Assembly: GCA_004292515.1 (NCBI GenBank)
Contig: RDXB01000042.1
Location: 59,438-123,437 of the forward strand
Reading direction: 5' to 3'
DNA length: 64,000 nucleotides
Source: Oscillatoriales cyanobacterium
GTDB taxonomy: Bacteria; Cyanobacteriota; Cyanobacteriia; CACIAM-69d
Positions within the stretch are counted from its first letter, which is position 1; each line of letters opens with the position of its first letter. This document shows, one piece after another, positions 63,970 to 64,000 of this stretch. The position numbers and the translations under genes were made by a program. The notes under the pieces are model-generated. The model was not told the origin of the DNA. It saw only the letters and a list, made by a program, of their open reading frames with translations, and did no database searches.

Positions 63970-64000
63970 CCTAGGGGCTGTCATACACTGAACAGATGCT
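63970..64000. repeat. Probable left end of another family B element, cut by the window edge
   Basis: CCTAGGGGCTGTCATACACTGAAC matches the family B end consensus. Confidence 0.5.

Overview
This is a cyanobacterial chromosome segment: GCGATCGC (HIP1-type) octamers are dense, and ftsQ-ftsZ, glgC, HHL1-like, DUF4330, DUF3593-like and GH57/DUF3536 genes are present. Most of it is housekeeping: htpX, nadA, glgC, valS, alr, ftsQ-ftsZ, thiD, a UbiD-family gene, pgm, menD, anmK, HU, a RodZ-like gene, prfC, gap1-type, radC and tRNA-Val(CAC). There is also a polysaccharide export block (PbH1 protein, O-antigen ligase, PCP/GumC, Wza-like SLBB) and two small RTX genes. I found no CRISPR array, rRNA, retron or prophage. 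The most notable signals are not annotated genes. (1) A family of roughly 150-bp inverted-repeat elements (family B) has ends CCTAGGGnnTGTCrTCA and core CAAGGGGCTTAAGCCCCTTG. In four copies the terminal CCTAG supplies the TAG stop codon of the flanking gene. (2) A related family A shares the core but has CTCAGrrGATGTCTGAAAAG ends. (3) A perfect 30-bp inverted repeat with a 5-nt loop lies inside the CDS of a DUF4214-like secreted protein. (4) A TnpB gene is interrupted by one in-frame TAG with catalytic motifs intact; about 16 kb away is a solitary relic of the same 3'-end/omegaRNA region that keeps about 39 nt missing from the full copy. (5) ValRS carries a membrane CAAD domain. (6) Exact 12-bp and other frame-preserving tandem repeats recur at gene ends and in linkers. 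Product calls come from reading the translated ORFs; no database search was run.
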